From contig MUYB01000032.1 of assembly GCA_002015125.1 (NCBI GenBank), positions 1-12,621 of the forward strand: 12,621 bases of DNA. The letters run 5' to 3'. The stretch comes from [Haemophilus] felis. GTDB taxonomy: Bacteria > Pseudomonadota > Gammaproteobacteria > Enterobacterales > Pasteurellaceae. This document shows positions 1 through 8,231 of the stretch, piece by piece; position 1 is the first letter of the stretch; the number at the start of each line of letters is the position of its first letter. Position numbers and translations under genes: made by a program. Below the pieces are notes generated by a model. The model did not search any database, had not been told where the DNA came from, and was given only the letters and a program-made list of their open reading frames with translations.

Positions 1-44
1 GCTTTTTTCGCAGCGGAAAGGTTGGCGTTTTTGGCGGTAGTCAT
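1..44 (-). CDS. 5' end of a leftward gene, possibly an EcoRI-family adenine-specific DNA methyltransferase (partial)
   Basis: Only 14 complete codons are inside the window. Reading leftward from the ATG at 44-42 gives MTTAKNANLSAAKK, with the next codon cut by the edge. An AAGGA Shine-Dalgarno lies a few bases upstream (minus strand of about 50-54), and a strong promoter lies behind it at 75-103, so a real gene start is well supported. The identity is much less certain. A short N-K-N-L-x-x-A-K-K lead directly before a KNDEFYTQ-like block is, from memory, typical of EcoRI-type adenine methyltransferases, but that diagnostic block would lie outside the window. It could equally be another protein with a lysine/alanine-rich start. 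The gene is divergent from rdgB across about 200 bp. Confidence 0.5.
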   Translation of the reverse strand, partial: MTTAKNANLSAAKK

Positions 45-74
45 AATCGTCCTTTAAATGTATAAAATGTGCGA

Positions 75-103
75 ATTATAATCAATTTGGAGGCTTTTAC
101 CAA
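75..103 (-). promoter_or_regulatory. Sigma-70 promoter for the leftward partial gene
   Basis: On the minus strand there is TTGGTA (103-98), a 17-bp spacer and a perfect TATAAT (80-75). The expected start is near 68, leaving a leader of about 24 nt before the ATG at 44. This is one of the best-matching promoters in the window and suggests the truncated gene is well expressed. Confidence 0.65.
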
Positions 104-174
104 GTTCGGCTTTTGTTAAATCCTCATTGAATAAACAAGCCACTTATCGCTTAGTCAGTTTTTATCTATTTCTT

Positions 175-203
175 TTTATTTCTCCCAACAAACTGCGTAT
201 AAT
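175..203 (+). promoter_or_regulatory. Candidate promoter for rdgB-hemW
   Basis: A perfect TATAAT stands at 198-203, with only a weak -35 (TTTATT, 175-180, 17-bp spacer). The start would be near 210, giving a leader of about 40 nt to rdgB. No operator is recognised in the surrounding AT-rich stretch. Confidence 0.4.
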
Positions 204-248
204 TCCGCGGTTTTTTATTGATATTTTCTCGCGAAATAAGGATCTATG

Positions 249-848
249 ATGAAACAAAAAATTGTGCTTGCCACAGGCAATCAAGGCAAGGTGAAAGAAA
301 TGGCGGATGTGTTGGCGGATTTCGGTTTTGAGGTGGTTGCGCAAACGGAACTTGGCATTGATAGCCCTGAAGAAACGGGGTTGACCTTTGTGGAAAATGC
401 GCTGTTGAAAGCGCGTTATGCAAGCAAAATGTCGGGATTGCCTGCCATTGCGGATGATTCAGGTTTGGTGGTGACGGCGTTAGGTGGTGCACCGGGGCTT
501 TATTCTGCACGCTACGCAGGTGTTGACGGAGAGAATGCAGATGTGGCAAATCGGGCAAAATTATTGCAAGCGCTGGCGCCTATGGCACAGGATAAACGCC
601 AAGCCAAATTTGTCAGCTGCATTGTGATGCTGCAATCCGAAAGGGATCCATCGCCAATTATTGCAGAGGGCGAATGTTTTGGCGAAATCGCTTTTGCGGA
701 AAAAGGCGAGAACGGTTTTGGCTATGACAGCTTATTTTTTAGCCCTGAAGTGAATTGCACCTTTGCTGAACTGGCGCCAGCGGAAAAGAAAAAAATGTCC
801 CACCGTGCCCGTGCGTTAAATGTGTTAAAACAAAAGCTGCACAAGTAA
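249..848 (+). CDS. rdgB: RdgB, dITP/XTP pyrophosphatase (Ham1 family)
   Basis: This enzyme hydrolyses non-canonical purine triphosphates (dITP, ITP, XTP) to monophosphates plus pyrophosphate, which keeps deaminated purines out of DNA and RNA. It is cytosolic and normally dimeric. The 199-residue protein has the expected Ham1 blocks: ATGNxGK at 8-14, ADDSGL at 68-73 with the likely catalytic Asp70, GFGYD at 156-160 and the SHRARAL block at 184-190. Its length matches E. coli RdgB (197). Two ATG codons stand in tandem at 246 and 249. The AAGGA at 238-242 is only 3 nt from the first but 6 nt from the second, so 249 is preferred; using 246 adds one Met. hemW begins 9 nt after the stop, which suggests cotranscription. 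No anomaly is seen. Confidence 0.95.
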   Translation: MKQKIVLATGNQGKVKEMADVLADFGFEVVAQTELGIDSPEETGLTFVENALLKARYASKMSGLPAIADDSGLVVTALGGAPGLYSARYAGVDGENADVANRAKLLQALAPMAQDKRQAKFVSCIVMLQSERDPSPIIAEGECFGEIAFAEKGENGFGYDSLFFSPEVNCTFAELAPAEKKKMSHRARALNVLKQKLHK

Positions 849-857
849 CGGTGAATT

Positions 858-2009
858 GTGAATTTACAACTGCCCCCACTTAGCCTTTACGTGCATATTC
901 CTTGGTGCGTGCAAAAATGCCCTTATTGCGATTTTAATTCCCATGCGCAAAAAGGCAGCATTCCTGAGCAGGATTACATCAAGCATTTGTTGCAGGATCT
1001 GCAAGCAGATTTGCAAGGTTACCCAGCTAGTATCGCCCAGCGGCAACTGCATTCTATTTTTATCGGCGGTGGCACGCCGAGTTTGTTTTCCGCCGACGGT
1101 ATTGCCTTTTTATTACAACAAATTCAGCAACTTATTCCTTTCCAAGACAACATTGAAATCACTTTAGAAGCCAATCCCGGCACAGCAGAAGCGGCGCGTT
1201 TTGTGGGTTATGTGCAAGCTGGCGTTACGCGCATTTCCATGGGGATCCAAAGTTTCGATGATGAAAAATTGATGAAATTAGGGCGTATTCATAACGCCGA
1301 AGAAGCCAAGCAAGCGGTACATTTCGCCAAAAATGCAAGGCTTCGCAGTTTCAATTTGGACTTAATGCACGGGTTGCCTAATCAATCGGTGCAACAGGCG
1401 CTAGATGATTTACGCCAAGCCATCGCGCTGGCGCCACCGCACCTTTCTTGGTATCAACTCACCATTGAGCCGAACACCATGTTTGCTTATCGTCCGCCAA
1501 TTTTGCCCGACGATGATGAACTTTGGGATATTTTCGAACAAGGACATCAATTGCTCACGGCGGCAGGTTATCAGCAATATGAAACTTCCGCTTATGCCAA
1601 GCCGCATTTCCAATGCCAGCATAATTTAAATTATTGGCGTTTTGGTGATTATTTAGCCATTGGTTGTGGCGCCCACGGCAAGCTGAGTTTCCCTAGTGGC
1701 GATATTATTCGTTACAGCAAAACCAAGCATCCTAAGGGGTATATGCGTGGGGAATATTTGTATGCGCAACAGTCGGTGGCGCCAGCGGATCGTCCCTTTG
1801 AGTTTTTTATGAACCGCTTCCGCTTGTTGGAACCCGTACCGAAAGTAGAATTTGAACAATTTACAGGACTTGCCCTTGATTGCGTTGAAGAAAAAATCCA
1901 ATGGGCATTAAACAAAGGCTATGTGCAAGACAGCGCTAACTATTGGCAGATCACCGAACAGGGCAAGTTATTTTTAAATGAATTATTAAGGGAATTTTTA
2001 ACAAAATAA
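858..2009 (+). CDS. hemW: HemW, radical-SAM heme chaperone
   Basis: HemW-type proteins bind heme and deliver it to respiratory enzymes. Many are mis-annotated as coproporphyrinogen dehydrogenase HemN. The 383-residue protein carries the radical-SAM cluster motif C17-x3-C21-x2-C24 followed by Asp-Phe. HemN has a fourth Cys where Phe26 stands, so this is the HemW signature. Further family blocks are GGGTPS (70-75), EANPG (104-108), ISMGIQSF (126-133), the H-N-x-N-Y-W stretch and GCGAHG in the HemW C-terminal region. Length matches E. coli HemW (378). The start is a GTG at 858 with only a weak upstream Shine-Dalgarno (around 849-853), 9 nt behind rdgB, so translation may depend on coupling. No in-frame ATG gives the full N-terminus. 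No terminator is evident after the stop. Confidence 0.94.
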   Translation: MNLQLPPLSLYVHIPWCVQKCPYCDFNSHAQKGSIPEQDYIKHLLQDLQADLQGYPASIAQRQLHSIFIGGGTPSLFSADGIAFLLQQIQQLIPFQDNIEITLEANPGTAEAARFVGYVQAGVTRISMGIQSFDDEKLMKLGRIHNAEEAKQAVHFAKNARLRSFNLDLMHGLPNQSVQQALDDLRQAIALAPPHLSWYQLTIEPNTMFAYRPPILPDDDELWDIFEQGHQLLTAAGYQQYETSAYAKPHFQCQHNLNYWRFGDYLAIGCGAHGKLSFPSGDIIRYSKTKHPKGYMRGEYLYAQQSVAPADRPFEFFMNRFRLLEPVPKVEFEQFTGLALDCVEEKIQWALNKGYVQDSANYWQITEQGKLFLNELLREFLTK

Positions 2010-2050
2010 CCTTGTTTAGTGGGCGGAATGGTATTAAATTAAACAGCATT

Positions 2051-2079
2051 TTTTCACTTGCGCAAACGTTTGCTAAAAT
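2051..2079 (+). promoter_or_regulatory. Promoter of rpiA-serA (extended -10)
   Basis: TTTTCA (2051-2056), a 17-bp spacer and TAAAAT (2074-2079) form a sigma-70 promoter. It has an extended -10 (TGC directly before TAAAAT). The predicted start near 2086 gives a leader of about 57 nt before rpiA. The PurR-type palindrome occupies the spacer and touches the -10, so repressor and polymerase should exclude each other. Confidence 0.65.
2060..2075. promoter_or_regulatory. PurR operator in the rpiA promoter
   Basis: GCGCAAACGTTTGCTA contains the perfect 12-bp palindrome GCAAACGTTTGC (2062-2073). This matches the core of the well-known PurR box (ACGCAAACGTTTGCGT-like), and lies between -35 and -10. 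PurR with hypoxanthine or guanine as corepressor would block transcription. The regulated genes fit: ribose-5-phosphate is the precursor of PRPP, and SerA opens the route to glycine and one-carbon units. Other LacI-family factors bind related palindromes, but the central CG with flanking AAA/TTT fits PurR best. Confidence 0.75.
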
Positions 2080-2142
2080 GGCAACGCAGGTAACAATGAT
2101 TCCCATCCACTCAACATTCGCATTTAATCAAAAGGAAAAAAG

Positions 2143-2802
2143 ATGAATCAACTTGAAATGAAAAAACAAGCGGCGCAAGCTGCGCTACAATATGTGAAAT
2201 TCGATACCATTGTGGGCGTGGGAAGTGGCTCAACGGTAAATTGCTTTATTGAAGCTTTAGGCACAATCAAAGATAAAATCAAAGGTGCCGTTGCTGCCTC
2301 CAAAGCCTCTGAAGAATTACTAAAACAGCAAGGCATTGAAGTATTCAACGCCAATGAAGTGTCTAGTTTAGATATTTATGTGGACGGCGCCGATGAAATT
2401 AATCCGCAAAAAATGATGATTAAAGGTGGTGGCGCTGCCTTAACCCGTGAAAAAATCGTGGCGGCATTAGCGAAAAAATTTATTTGTATCGTGGATGAAA
2501 GTAAACAAGTAGCGGTTTTAGGTTCAACCTTTGCACTACCAGTAGAAGTAATTCCCATGGCCCGTTCACAAGTTGCACGTAAATTGGTTTCTCTCGGCGG
2601 TAGCCCTGAATATCGAGAAAACGTCATCACTGATAACGGCAATGTTATTTTAGATGTATATAACTTCAAAATTATGAACCCTGTGGAAATGGAAAAAGAA
2701 TTAAACAACGTGGCTGGCGTGGTTACCAATGGTATTTTTGCCTTACGTGGGGCGGATATTGTGATCGTCGGCACAGCAAATGGCGCAAAAATTATTGATT
2801 AA
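2143..2802 (+). CDS. rpiA: RpiA, ribose-5-phosphate isomerase A
   Basis: RpiA interconverts ribulose-5-phosphate and ribose-5-phosphate in the non-oxidative pentose phosphate pathway, supplying PRPP for nucleotides and histidine. It is a cytosolic dimer or tetramer. The 219-residue protein has GVGSGST (25-31, phosphate binding), the YVDGADE block with Asp81 and Asp84, and KGGG with Lys94, followed by Glu103. These are the active-site positions of E. coli RpiA at identical numbers, and the length is the same as in E. coli. The ATG at 2143 follows AAGGA (2132-2136) at 6-nt spacing. serA begins 17 nt downstream with its own Shine-Dalgarno, making a two-gene operon behind the PurR-type promoter. 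The start codon also overlaps the stop of a short possible upstream reading frame (2096-2146). Confidence 0.97.
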   Translation: MNQLEMKKQAAQAALQYVKFDTIVGVGSGSTVNCFIEALGTIKDKIKGAVAASKASEELLKQQGIEVFNANEVSSLDIYVDGADEINPQKMMIKGGGAALTREKIVAALAKKFICIVDESKQVAVLGSTFALPVEVIPMARSQVARKLVSLGGSPEYRENVITDNGNVILDVYNFKIMNPVEMEKELNNVAGVVTNGIFALRGADIVIVGTANGAKIID

Positions 2803-2819
2803 TGTAGAAGGAAAGCAAA

Positions 2820-4049
2820 ATGAGCAAAGTTTCATTAGATAAATCAAAAATCAAGTTCTTATTACTTGAGGGAGTACACCAAAGCGCTTTAGAGGTTTTA
2901 AAAGCCGCCGGTTATACCAATATTGAATACCACCAAAAAGCCCTTGACGACGATGAGCTAAAAGAAGCCATTAAAGATGCACATTTTGTGGGTATTCGCT
3001 CGCGCACCTTTTTAACGGAAGAAGTATTAGCCCACGCGAAAAAACTGATTGCTATCGGCTGTTTCTGTATCGGGACTAATCAAGTGGATCTTCAAGCGGC
3101 AAAAGCGCGTGGCATTCCTGTATTCAACGCACCATTTTCCAATACCCGTTCCGTTGCTGAACTTGTTTTAGGCGAAATTCTGTTGTTAATGCGCAATGTG
3201 CCGCAAGCAAATGCTGAAGTACACCGCGGCATTTGGAACAAATCAGCGACTGGCTCCAATGAAGTACGCGGTAAAAAATTGGGTATCATCGGCTATGGTC
3301 ACATTGGCTCGCAATTAAGCATTATCGCCGAATCCCTTGGTATGAACGTACATTTCTACGACATTGAAAACAAGTTGCCTTTGGGGAACGCCCAACAAGT
3401 TCGCTCTCTAGAGGAATTATTGGCTCAATCTGATGTAGTATCCCTCCATGTGCCAGAAAATGCGTCCACCAAAAACTTGATTGATGCCTCACGTTTTGCG
3501 CAAATGAAAGAAGGCGTGATTTTCATTAACGCCGCTAGAGGCACAGTGGTAGATATTGACGCGCTTGCTCAAGCATTAGAAAACGGCAAAGTGCGAGGGG
3601 CAGCAATTGACGTATTTCCACAAGAACCAGCTTCTATTCAAGAAGAATTTGTGTCGCCGTTGCGTGCTTTTGATAATGTTTTGTTAACGCCACACATCGG
3701 CGGTTCAACGGCAGAAGCGCAGGAAAATATCGGTGCAGAAGTGGCTGGCAAATTTGTGAAATATTCCGACAACGGCTCTACTTTATCCGCCGTTAACTTT
3801 CCTGAGGTATCTCTACCAGAACACCGCGGCACAAAACGCCTTTTACATATTCACCACAATCACCCTGGTATTCTCAATCAAATCAACCAAATATTTGTGG
3901 AGGCTGGCGTCAACATTGCAGCGCAATACTTACAAACTGATCCTCAAATCGGCTATGTAGTTATTGATGTGGAAACAGAAGATACTTCTGATCTTCTCAT
4001 TAAACTTAAACAAATCCCTGATACGATCCGTGCAAGAGTATTATATTAA
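2820..4049 (+). CDS. serA: SerA, D-3-phosphoglycerate dehydrogenase
   Basis: SerA oxidises 3-phosphoglycerate to 3-phosphohydroxypyruvate with NAD, the first and feedback-regulated step of serine synthesis. The 409-residue protein has the D-2-hydroxyacid dehydrogenase fold: GYGHIG nucleotide loop at 158-163 and catalytic Arg240, Glu269 and His292 (in RGTVVDI, FPQEP and PHIGGS). A C-terminal ACT domain covers about 338-409. In it, HIHHN (343-347) and GVNIAAQYLQT correspond to the serine-binding interface of the E. coli enzyme (His345, Asn347, Asn365 here), so allosteric inhibition by serine is probably kept. This is the short E. coli type without the extra intervening domain of longer PGDHs. 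An AAGGA stands upstream of the ATG. It is cotranscribed with rpiA, so purine control of serine synthesis is plausible. Confidence 0.97.
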   Translation: MSKVSLDKSKIKFLLLEGVHQSALEVLKAAGYTNIEYHQKALDDDELKEAIKDAHFVGIRSRTFLTEEVLAHAKKLIAIGCFCIGTNQVDLQAAKARGIPVFNAPFSNTRSVAELVLGEILLLMRNVPQANAEVHRGIWNKSATGSNEVRGKKLGIIGYGHIGSQLSIIAESLGMNVHFYDIENKLPLGNAQQVRSLEELLAQSDVVSLHVPENASTKNLIDASRFAQMKEGVIFINAARGTVVDIDALAQALENGKVRGAAIDVFPQEPASIQEEFVSPLRAFDNVLLTPHIGGSTAEAQENIGAEVAGKFVKYSDNGSTLSAVNFPEVSLPEHRGTKRLLHIHHNHPGILNQINQIFVEAGVNIAAQYLQTDPQIGYVVIDVETEDTSDLLIKLKQIPDTIRARVLY

Positions 4050-4059
4050 AAAGACAACA

Positions 4060-4084
4060 ATAGAGGCTTATTATGAGCCTCTAT
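4060..4084 (+). terminator. Hairpin after serA, probable terminator without a U-tract
   Basis: ATAGAGGCT (4060-4068) pairs with AGCCTCTAT (4076-4084), a perfect 9-bp stem. The 7-nt loop can close by two more pairs, including one G-U. It begins 10 nt after the serA stop. The following bases (GTATATAAAT) are AT-rich but not a T-run, so it may act as a weak terminator or an mRNA 3'-end stabiliser. Confidence 0.5.
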
Positions 4085-4146
4085 GTATATAAATACCGAT
4101 TCAAAATGATCTACTAAGTTTCTTCCCCCCATATTTCCACACTTCA

Positions 4147-4155
4147 TGCTATAAT
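4147..4155 (+). promoter_or_regulatory. Extended -10 promoter for mltG-tmk-holB-tatD
   Basis: TGCTATAAT (4147-4155) is a perfect extended -10. The matching -35 region (around 4127-4132) is a C-run and does not resemble the consensus, as is common for extended -10 promoters. The predicted start near 4162 leaves about 30 nt before the ATG at 4192. Confidence 0.55.
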
Positions 4156-4191
4156 CTCACCAATTTTTTGATTCACAAACTGCAAAATTTA

Positions 4192-5247
4192 ATGAAAAAA
4201 CTCTTCCTTCTTCTATCTCTGATTATTTTAGCTTTCGCAGGCTATGGGCTTTATCTCTACCAAAAAATTCAGGCGTTACCGCAGGTGGCGCTAAGCATAA
4301 AAACAGATCAGTTGTTAAAAGTTGAACGCGGTGTTACAGGCAATAAACTTGCGCAATTATTAGAACAAGAAGGGATTTTGTCTGAGGGGAAATGGTTGCC
4401 TTATTTTCTCAAGCTCAATCCGGAGATGAATAAAATTAAAGCCGGCACTTATGCTTTAAATGATGTGCAAAATTTGGGGGATTTGTTGGCGTTGCTCAAT
4501 TCGGGCAAGGAAGCGCAATTTGCCATTCCTTTTATTGAGGGGGAAACCTTTGCGCAATGGCGTAAAAAATGGGAGACCGCACCGCATTTAACCCAAACCC
4601 TGCAAGGTAAAAGGGAAGCAGAGATCTTTCAGTTATTGCAGATTGACGATTTGATAGACAATGCGCCAGCAAGTAAAACCTTAAAGGAATGGCAAAAATT
4701 AGAGGGTTGGCTGGCGCCTGAGACCTATCATTACACCGCAGACTCCACGGATTTAGATCTGTTAAAACGCGCTTATCAACGCCAAAAAAATGCCTTAAGT
4801 CGTGCGTGGCAGCAGCGAGACAAGGATTTGCCCTTGCGTAATCCCTATGAATTATTAATTTTGGCGTCCATTGTGGAGAAAGAAACGGCATTGGATAGCG
4901 AACGCGCTAAAGTGGCATCAGTGTTTATTAATCGCTTGAAGCGCAATATGCGTTTGCAAACGGATCCCACGGTGATTTACGGTATGGGAGAGGGTTATCA
5001 AGGCAACATTCGTAAAAAAGATTTAGAAACGCCGACGCCATACAATACTTATGTTATCGACGGTTTGCCACCAACACCTATCGCGATGCCGAGCGAGCGT
5101 TCTTTAATGGCGGTGGCGCTAGCGGAGAAAACCGACTTGCTGTATTTTGTGGCAGACGGTAAAGGCGGACATAAATTTAGCCGCACCTTAGCAGAGCACA
5201 ATCGTGCGGTGCAGGCATATTTGAATTGGTATCGAAGTCAAAAATAA
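4192..5247 (+). CDS. mltG: MltG, endolytic murein transglycosylase (YceG)
   Basis: MltG is an inner-membrane enzyme that cuts nascent glycan strands and is thought to set where peptidoglycan elongation stops. From the ATG at 4192 the protein has 351 residues (E. coli 340). A short basic start (MKK) and one hydrophobic helix at about 3-22 anchor it, and the rest is periplasmic. The GWLAPETY block lies near 172-179. The catalytic stretch ASIVEKET contains Glu229, equivalent to E. coli Glu218, and is followed by the [11 protein letters not shown] and [11 protein letters not shown] blocks. An in-frame TTG at 4168 would add 8 residues, but it sits almost at the predicted transcript start, so 4192 is preferred. 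Neither start has a visible Shine-Dalgarno. pabC, its upstream neighbour in E. coli, is absent. tmk starts 17 nt after the stop. Confidence 0.94.
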   Translation: MKKLFLLLSLIILAFAGYGLYLYQKIQALPQVALSIKTDQLLKVERGVTGNKLAQLLEQEGILSEGKWLPYFLKLNPEMNKIKAGTYALNDVQNLGDLLALLNSGKEAQFAIPFIEGETFAQWRKKWETAPHLTQTLQGKREAEIFQLLQIDDLIDNAPASKTLKEWQKLEGWLAPETYHYTADSTDLDLLKRAYQRQKNALSRAWQQRDKDLPLRNPYELLILASIVEKETALDSERAKVASVFINRLKRNMRLQTDPTVIYGMGEGYQGNIRKKDLETPTPYNTYVIDGLPPTPIAMPSERSLMAVALAEKTDLLYFVADGKGGHKFSRTLAEHNRAVQAYLNWYRSQK

Positions 5248-5264
5248 CAAACAGGATCAAGGCG

Positions 5265-5894
5265 ATGAAAACGGGCAAATTTATTGTAATTGAGGGATTA
5301 GAGGGCGCAGGTAAAACCAATGCGCAGCAGGTGATTTGTGATTTTCTCACGCAACAAAAAATTGAATTTATTACCACGCGAGAGCCAGGTGGCACGCCTA
5401 TTGCAGAAGCCTTGCGTAACCTTTGGAAAGAGGGCATAGCAGGCGAACATACCACCGACAAAGCGGAAGCCTTGATGATTTATGCGGCGCGAACCCAGTT
5501 GGTAGAAACCGTTATTTTACCAGCCTTACAACAAGGCAAGTGGGTGGTGGGCGATCGCCATGATATGTCGTCCCAAGCCTACCAAGGTGCAGGACGCGGC
5601 TTAGGTAATCTTATTCCCACGCTGGCGCAAGCCATTTTAGGCAACTTTAAACCTGATTTAACTCTGTATTTAGATGTTAATCCTGCCACAGGTTTAGCGC
5701 GCGCAAGAGGACGAGGGCAATTGGATCGCATTGAACAGCAGCATATTGATTTTTTCCACCGCACGCGCGAAGGTTATCTCAGTTTGGTTGAAGGGGATCC
5801 TAATGCGGTGTTAATTAACGCAGAACAGCCTATAGAACAAGTGAGCGAAGCTATTCGCAACGCGCTCACCCATTGGTTTAACACACAAAACTAG
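5265..5894 (+). CDS. tmk: Tmk, thymidylate kinase
   Basis: Tmk phosphorylates dTMP to dTDP with ATP, an essential step for dTTP in the cytosol. The 209-residue protein shows the P-loop GLEGAGKT (11-18), TREPGGT (38-44) for dTMP binding, the DRH motif (97-99), and a LID with [10 protein letters not shown] (145-154). The basic residues in the LID and a P-loop without arginine mark it as the E. coli-type (type II) enzyme. The residue after GKT is Asn, where E. coli has Thr. The start is the ATG at 5265 with AAGG/AGGA purine runs 3-13 nt upstream; the frame is open further back into mltG but has no better start. It sits between mltG and holB in the order conserved in enterobacteria. Confidence 0.96.
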   Translation: MKTGKFIVIEGLEGAGKTNAQQVICDFLTQQKIEFITTREPGGTPIAEALRNLWKEGIAGEHTTDKAEALMIYAARTQLVETVILPALQQGKWVVGDRHDMSSQAYQGAGRGLGNLIPTLAQAILGNFKPDLTLYLDVNPATGLARARGRGQLDRIEQQHIDFFHRTREGYLSLVEGDPNAVLINAEQPIEQVSEAIRNALTHWFNTQN

Positions 5895-5903
5895 GATCTG
5901 CCC

Positions 5904-6875
5904 ATGTATCCTTGGCTTCAACCTTATTACCAGCAAATTATTCAGGCTTTTCAACAAGGGCATCAGCATCACGCCTTGTTATTTAAGTCAGAAAAAGACA
6001 TGGGTGTGGAAAGCCTGTTGCAACACATTGGTGCTTGGATTATGTGCCAGCAGCCCACGCAAGATCCTTGTGAACAATGCCATAGTTGCCATTTATTTCA
6101 GGCTCAAACGCACCCCGATATTTACCAACTTGCTCCCATTGAGGGCAAAGATATTGGCGTGGATCAAGTGCGAGAGATCATAGAAAAAGTGGCACAACAC
6201 GCACAGCAAGGCGGTAATAAGTTGGTGTATGTACACGGCGTGGAACGCTTGACCGAAGCGGCGGCGAATGCCTTGCTGAAGACCTTGGAAGAGCCACGTC
6301 CTAACACCTATTTTTTATTGCAAGCAGATATTTCTGCCCCGATACTTGCTACCATTTATAGCCGCTGCCAAGTCCAACTAGTTTCTATTCCTGATGCGCA
6401 GCAAAGCACCGAATGGTTAATACAGCAAACGAAAGCTGAATATTCCACCATTCAAACTGCGCTTAAAATCAGCTATGGCAAACCGCTGCTGGCATTACAG
6501 GTTTTACAACAAAATTTATTGGAACAACGGCAGCAATTTCTACGACAATTTTGGCTTTTCTATCGTCGTAGCTCACCTTTAGAATTACTGCCTTTTTTTG
6601 ATAGTGCATTAATTTTACATCAGCTAGATTGGCTACTCTCTTTTTTAATGGATAGCCTAAAATGCAAACTAGGCATACAGGAAAATTGGTTGTGCGCGGA
6701 TCTGGCTCAAGGCATTATTCAATTCAGCGCAGAGCTAGATCAACAGCAACTATTCAAAGCCATTGAGATCATAAAAAAATTACGCTTGGATTTAGTCCAA
6801 ATTAATGCGGTAAATCAAGAATTGATTTTACTTGATGGACTCACAAGATTAATTACCGACGTTTTTGAAGGATAA
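5904..6875 (+). CDS. holB: HolB, DNA polymerase III delta' subunit
   Basis: Delta' is the rigid stator subunit of the clamp loader that places the beta clamp on primed DNA. The 323-residue protein (E. coli 334) has the zinc-binding cysteines C48-x7-C56-x2-C59-x2-C62. It also has [11 protein letters not shown] (121-131) and the SRC motif (153-155), whose arginine acts as the arginine finger toward the neighbouring ATPase subunit. The N-terminal region where a P-loop would be (about 28-40) lacks GKT/S, as expected for a delta' that does not hydrolyse ATP. The C-terminal third is poorly conserved, which is normal for the family. The ATG follows AGGA at 7-nt spacing, and the gap to tmk is 9 nt. 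tatD follows after 5 nt, so this is a tight operon. Confidence 0.94.
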   Translation: MYPWLQPYYQQIIQAFQQGHQHHALLFKSEKDMGVESLLQHIGAWIMCQQPTQDPCEQCHSCHLFQAQTHPDIYQLAPIEGKDIGVDQVREIIEKVAQHAQQGGNKLVYVHGVERLTEAAANALLKTLEEPRPNTYFLLQADISAPILATIYSRCQVQLVSIPDAQQSTEWLIQQTKAEYSTIQTALKISYGKPLLALQVLQQNLLEQRQQFLRQFWLFYRRSSPLELLPFFDSALILHQLDWLLSFLMDSLKCKLGIQENWLCADLAQGIIQFSAELDQQQLFKAIEIIKKLRLDLVQINAVNQELILLDGLTRLITDVFEG

Positions 6876-6880
6876 AAGAA

Positions 6881-7663
6881 ATGTTTATTGTAGATTCCCA
6901 TTGTCATTTAGACGCATTGGATTATGAAAACCTGCACCAAAATATCGCCGATGTGGTGGAAAAAGCGAAAGCGAGAGAGGTGAAGCATTTGCTTGCCATT
7001 GGCGTTACCCTAAAACGCTTTGAAGAAGCTTATCCACAGCTGTGTCAGTTCGATAACCTGTCCCTTGCTTGCGGTGTGCATCCCTTAGATTTAGAGGATG
7101 AGCCTTTTGATCCTGCACGCTTACGCCGTTTAGCCGAGAATCCGAAAGTGATCGCTATTGGCGAAACAGGTTTAGATTATTATTACAGCGCCGATAACAA
7201 AGCAGAGCAGCAAGCGGTGTTTGCCGAGCAAATTCAAATTGCTAACGAGCTACATAAACCCGTGATTGTACACACACGAGCAGCGAGAGAGGATACGATG
7301 ACGCTATTGCGTGAGAACCACGCAGATAAGTGTGGTGCGGTGTTGCATTGTTTTACGGAAAATTGGGAAATGGCGAAACAGGGTTTAGATTTAGGGTTAT
7401 ATATTTCCATTTCAGGAATTATCACTTTCAAAAATGCGGAAGATTTACGAGATGTGGTGCGTAAAGTGCCGTTGGATCGTTTGTTAGTGGAAACCGACTC
7501 CCCTTATTTAGCGCCCGTGCCTTATCGCGGCAAGCAAAATCAACCGGCTTATGTGCGTGAAGTGTGCGAATATGTGGCGAGTTTAAAAGGCTTATCTGTA
7601 GAGGAATTTGCTCAAATTACCACGCAAAACTTCGAGCGTTTATTTCGGATTAATGTACAATAA
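6881..7663 (+). CDS. ycfH: TatD-family metal-dependent hydrolase (YcfH type)
   Basis: This is a TIM-barrel metallohydrolase of the TatD/YcfH group. TatD itself is a 3'-5' DNase; the physiological substrate of YcfH is not settled. The 260-residue protein carries every metal-site block: H7-x-H9 in DSHCHLD, Glu95 in GETGLDYY, His131 in IVHTR, His156 in LHCF and Asp206 in ETDSPYL. The PYRGKQNQP loop, shared by TatD, YcfH and YjjV, follows. Its position directly behind holB is the YcfH position in E. coli, which favours that subgroup over TatD or YjjV. The ATG at 6881 is 5 nt after the holB stop, with its AAGGA inside the end of holB, so translation is probably coupled. Confidence 0.93.
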   Translation: MFIVDSHCHLDALDYENLHQNIADVVEKAKAREVKHLLAIGVTLKRFEEAYPQLCQFDNLSLACGVHPLDLEDEPFDPARLRRLAENPKVIAIGETGLDYYYSADNKAEQQAVFAEQIQIANELHKPVIVHTRAAREDTMTLLRENHADKCGAVLHCFTENWEMAKQGLDLGLYISISGIITFKNAEDLRDVVRKVPLDRLLVETDSPYLAPVPYRGKQNQPAYVREVCEYVASLKGLSVEEFAQITTQNFERLFRINVQ

Positions 7664-7689
7664 CTGTGCAATTCATTAAGGATACAAAA

Positions 7690-8214
7690 ATGAGAAAAAT
7701 ACTTAAATTATTTTTTATAACGGCAGTGGCGCTATTTCACCTATTTCTATTCGCTACAGTCAACTTTGTTACGCCAAGTTATGAAATCACCAAAGTAACA
7801 GGCGTGGAAGTGAAACGGGTGGATAAAGACGGCCCAATTACCAAAGCCAACCCTGCAGACGGTCCAACTCGCGATGTGTATTTCATTAACACGCAAAACG
7901 AAAAAGGCAAAATTATGGTGTATCGCAACGAAGACACACGCTGGGGTTTTCCATTCTATTTCAAATTTGGCTCAGCTAACCTACAAGCAGAAGCGCAAGC
8001 CTTAGGCAATGAAAGTAAAAATGTGCAAATTAAATATTATGGTTGGCGTTTAGTCATGTTTGATGAATTCCGTAACGCCTTATCAGTCAAAGAAGTTGCA
8101 CAAGCGGAAAGCGAAAGTATGCCAATTTTAGCTTATATTCTGTACATTTTATTGGCCCTTAGCCTCTTTATTTCAGTACAATTTATACGCGGTTGGTTCG
8201 ACAGCGAAAAATAA
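7690..8214 (+). CDS. DUF1523-like membrane protein of unknown function
   Basis: The function is unknown. I recognise the central block (VYFINTQ ... YRNEDTRWGFPFYFKFGSANLQA, about residues 63-100) as the DUF1523 type from memory. The 174-residue protein has a hydrophobic helix at about 5-25 after a basic MRK start, a polar middle of roughly 120 residues, and a second helix at about 145-166 followed by a short basic/acidic tail. This suggests two membrane passes, with the polar domain in the periplasm and both ends inside. The ATG at 7690 follows AAGGA (7679-7683) at good spacing; an in-frame GTG at 7666 has no ribosome site. It is the last gene before an intrinsic terminator, 26 nt behind tatD, so it is probably the tail of the mltG operon. 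Confidence 0.8.
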   Translation: MRKILKLFFITAVALFHLFLFATVNFVTPSYEITKVTGVEVKRVDKDGPITKANPADGPTRDVYFINTQNEKGKIMVYRNEDTRWGFPFYFKFGSANLQAEAQALGNESKNVQIKYYGWRLVMFDEFRNALSVKEVAQAESESMPILAYILYILLALSLFISVQFIRGWFDSEK

Positions 8215-8231
8215 CCAAACAACTTATTCTT

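Noticed and set aside
201..218. CCGCGG followed by TTTTTT as a terminator before rdgB
   Set aside because: CCGCGG can only form a three-pair stem without a loop, and the T-run lies inside the rdgB leader just after a TATAAT. It is not a credible terminator.
570..4720. Recurrent TGGCGCC words (for example near 572, 772, 1427, 1787 and 4709) as a dispersed repeat
   Set aside because: They fall inside codons for Ala-Pro/Leu-Ala in different proteins, without shared flanks, so codon preference explains them.
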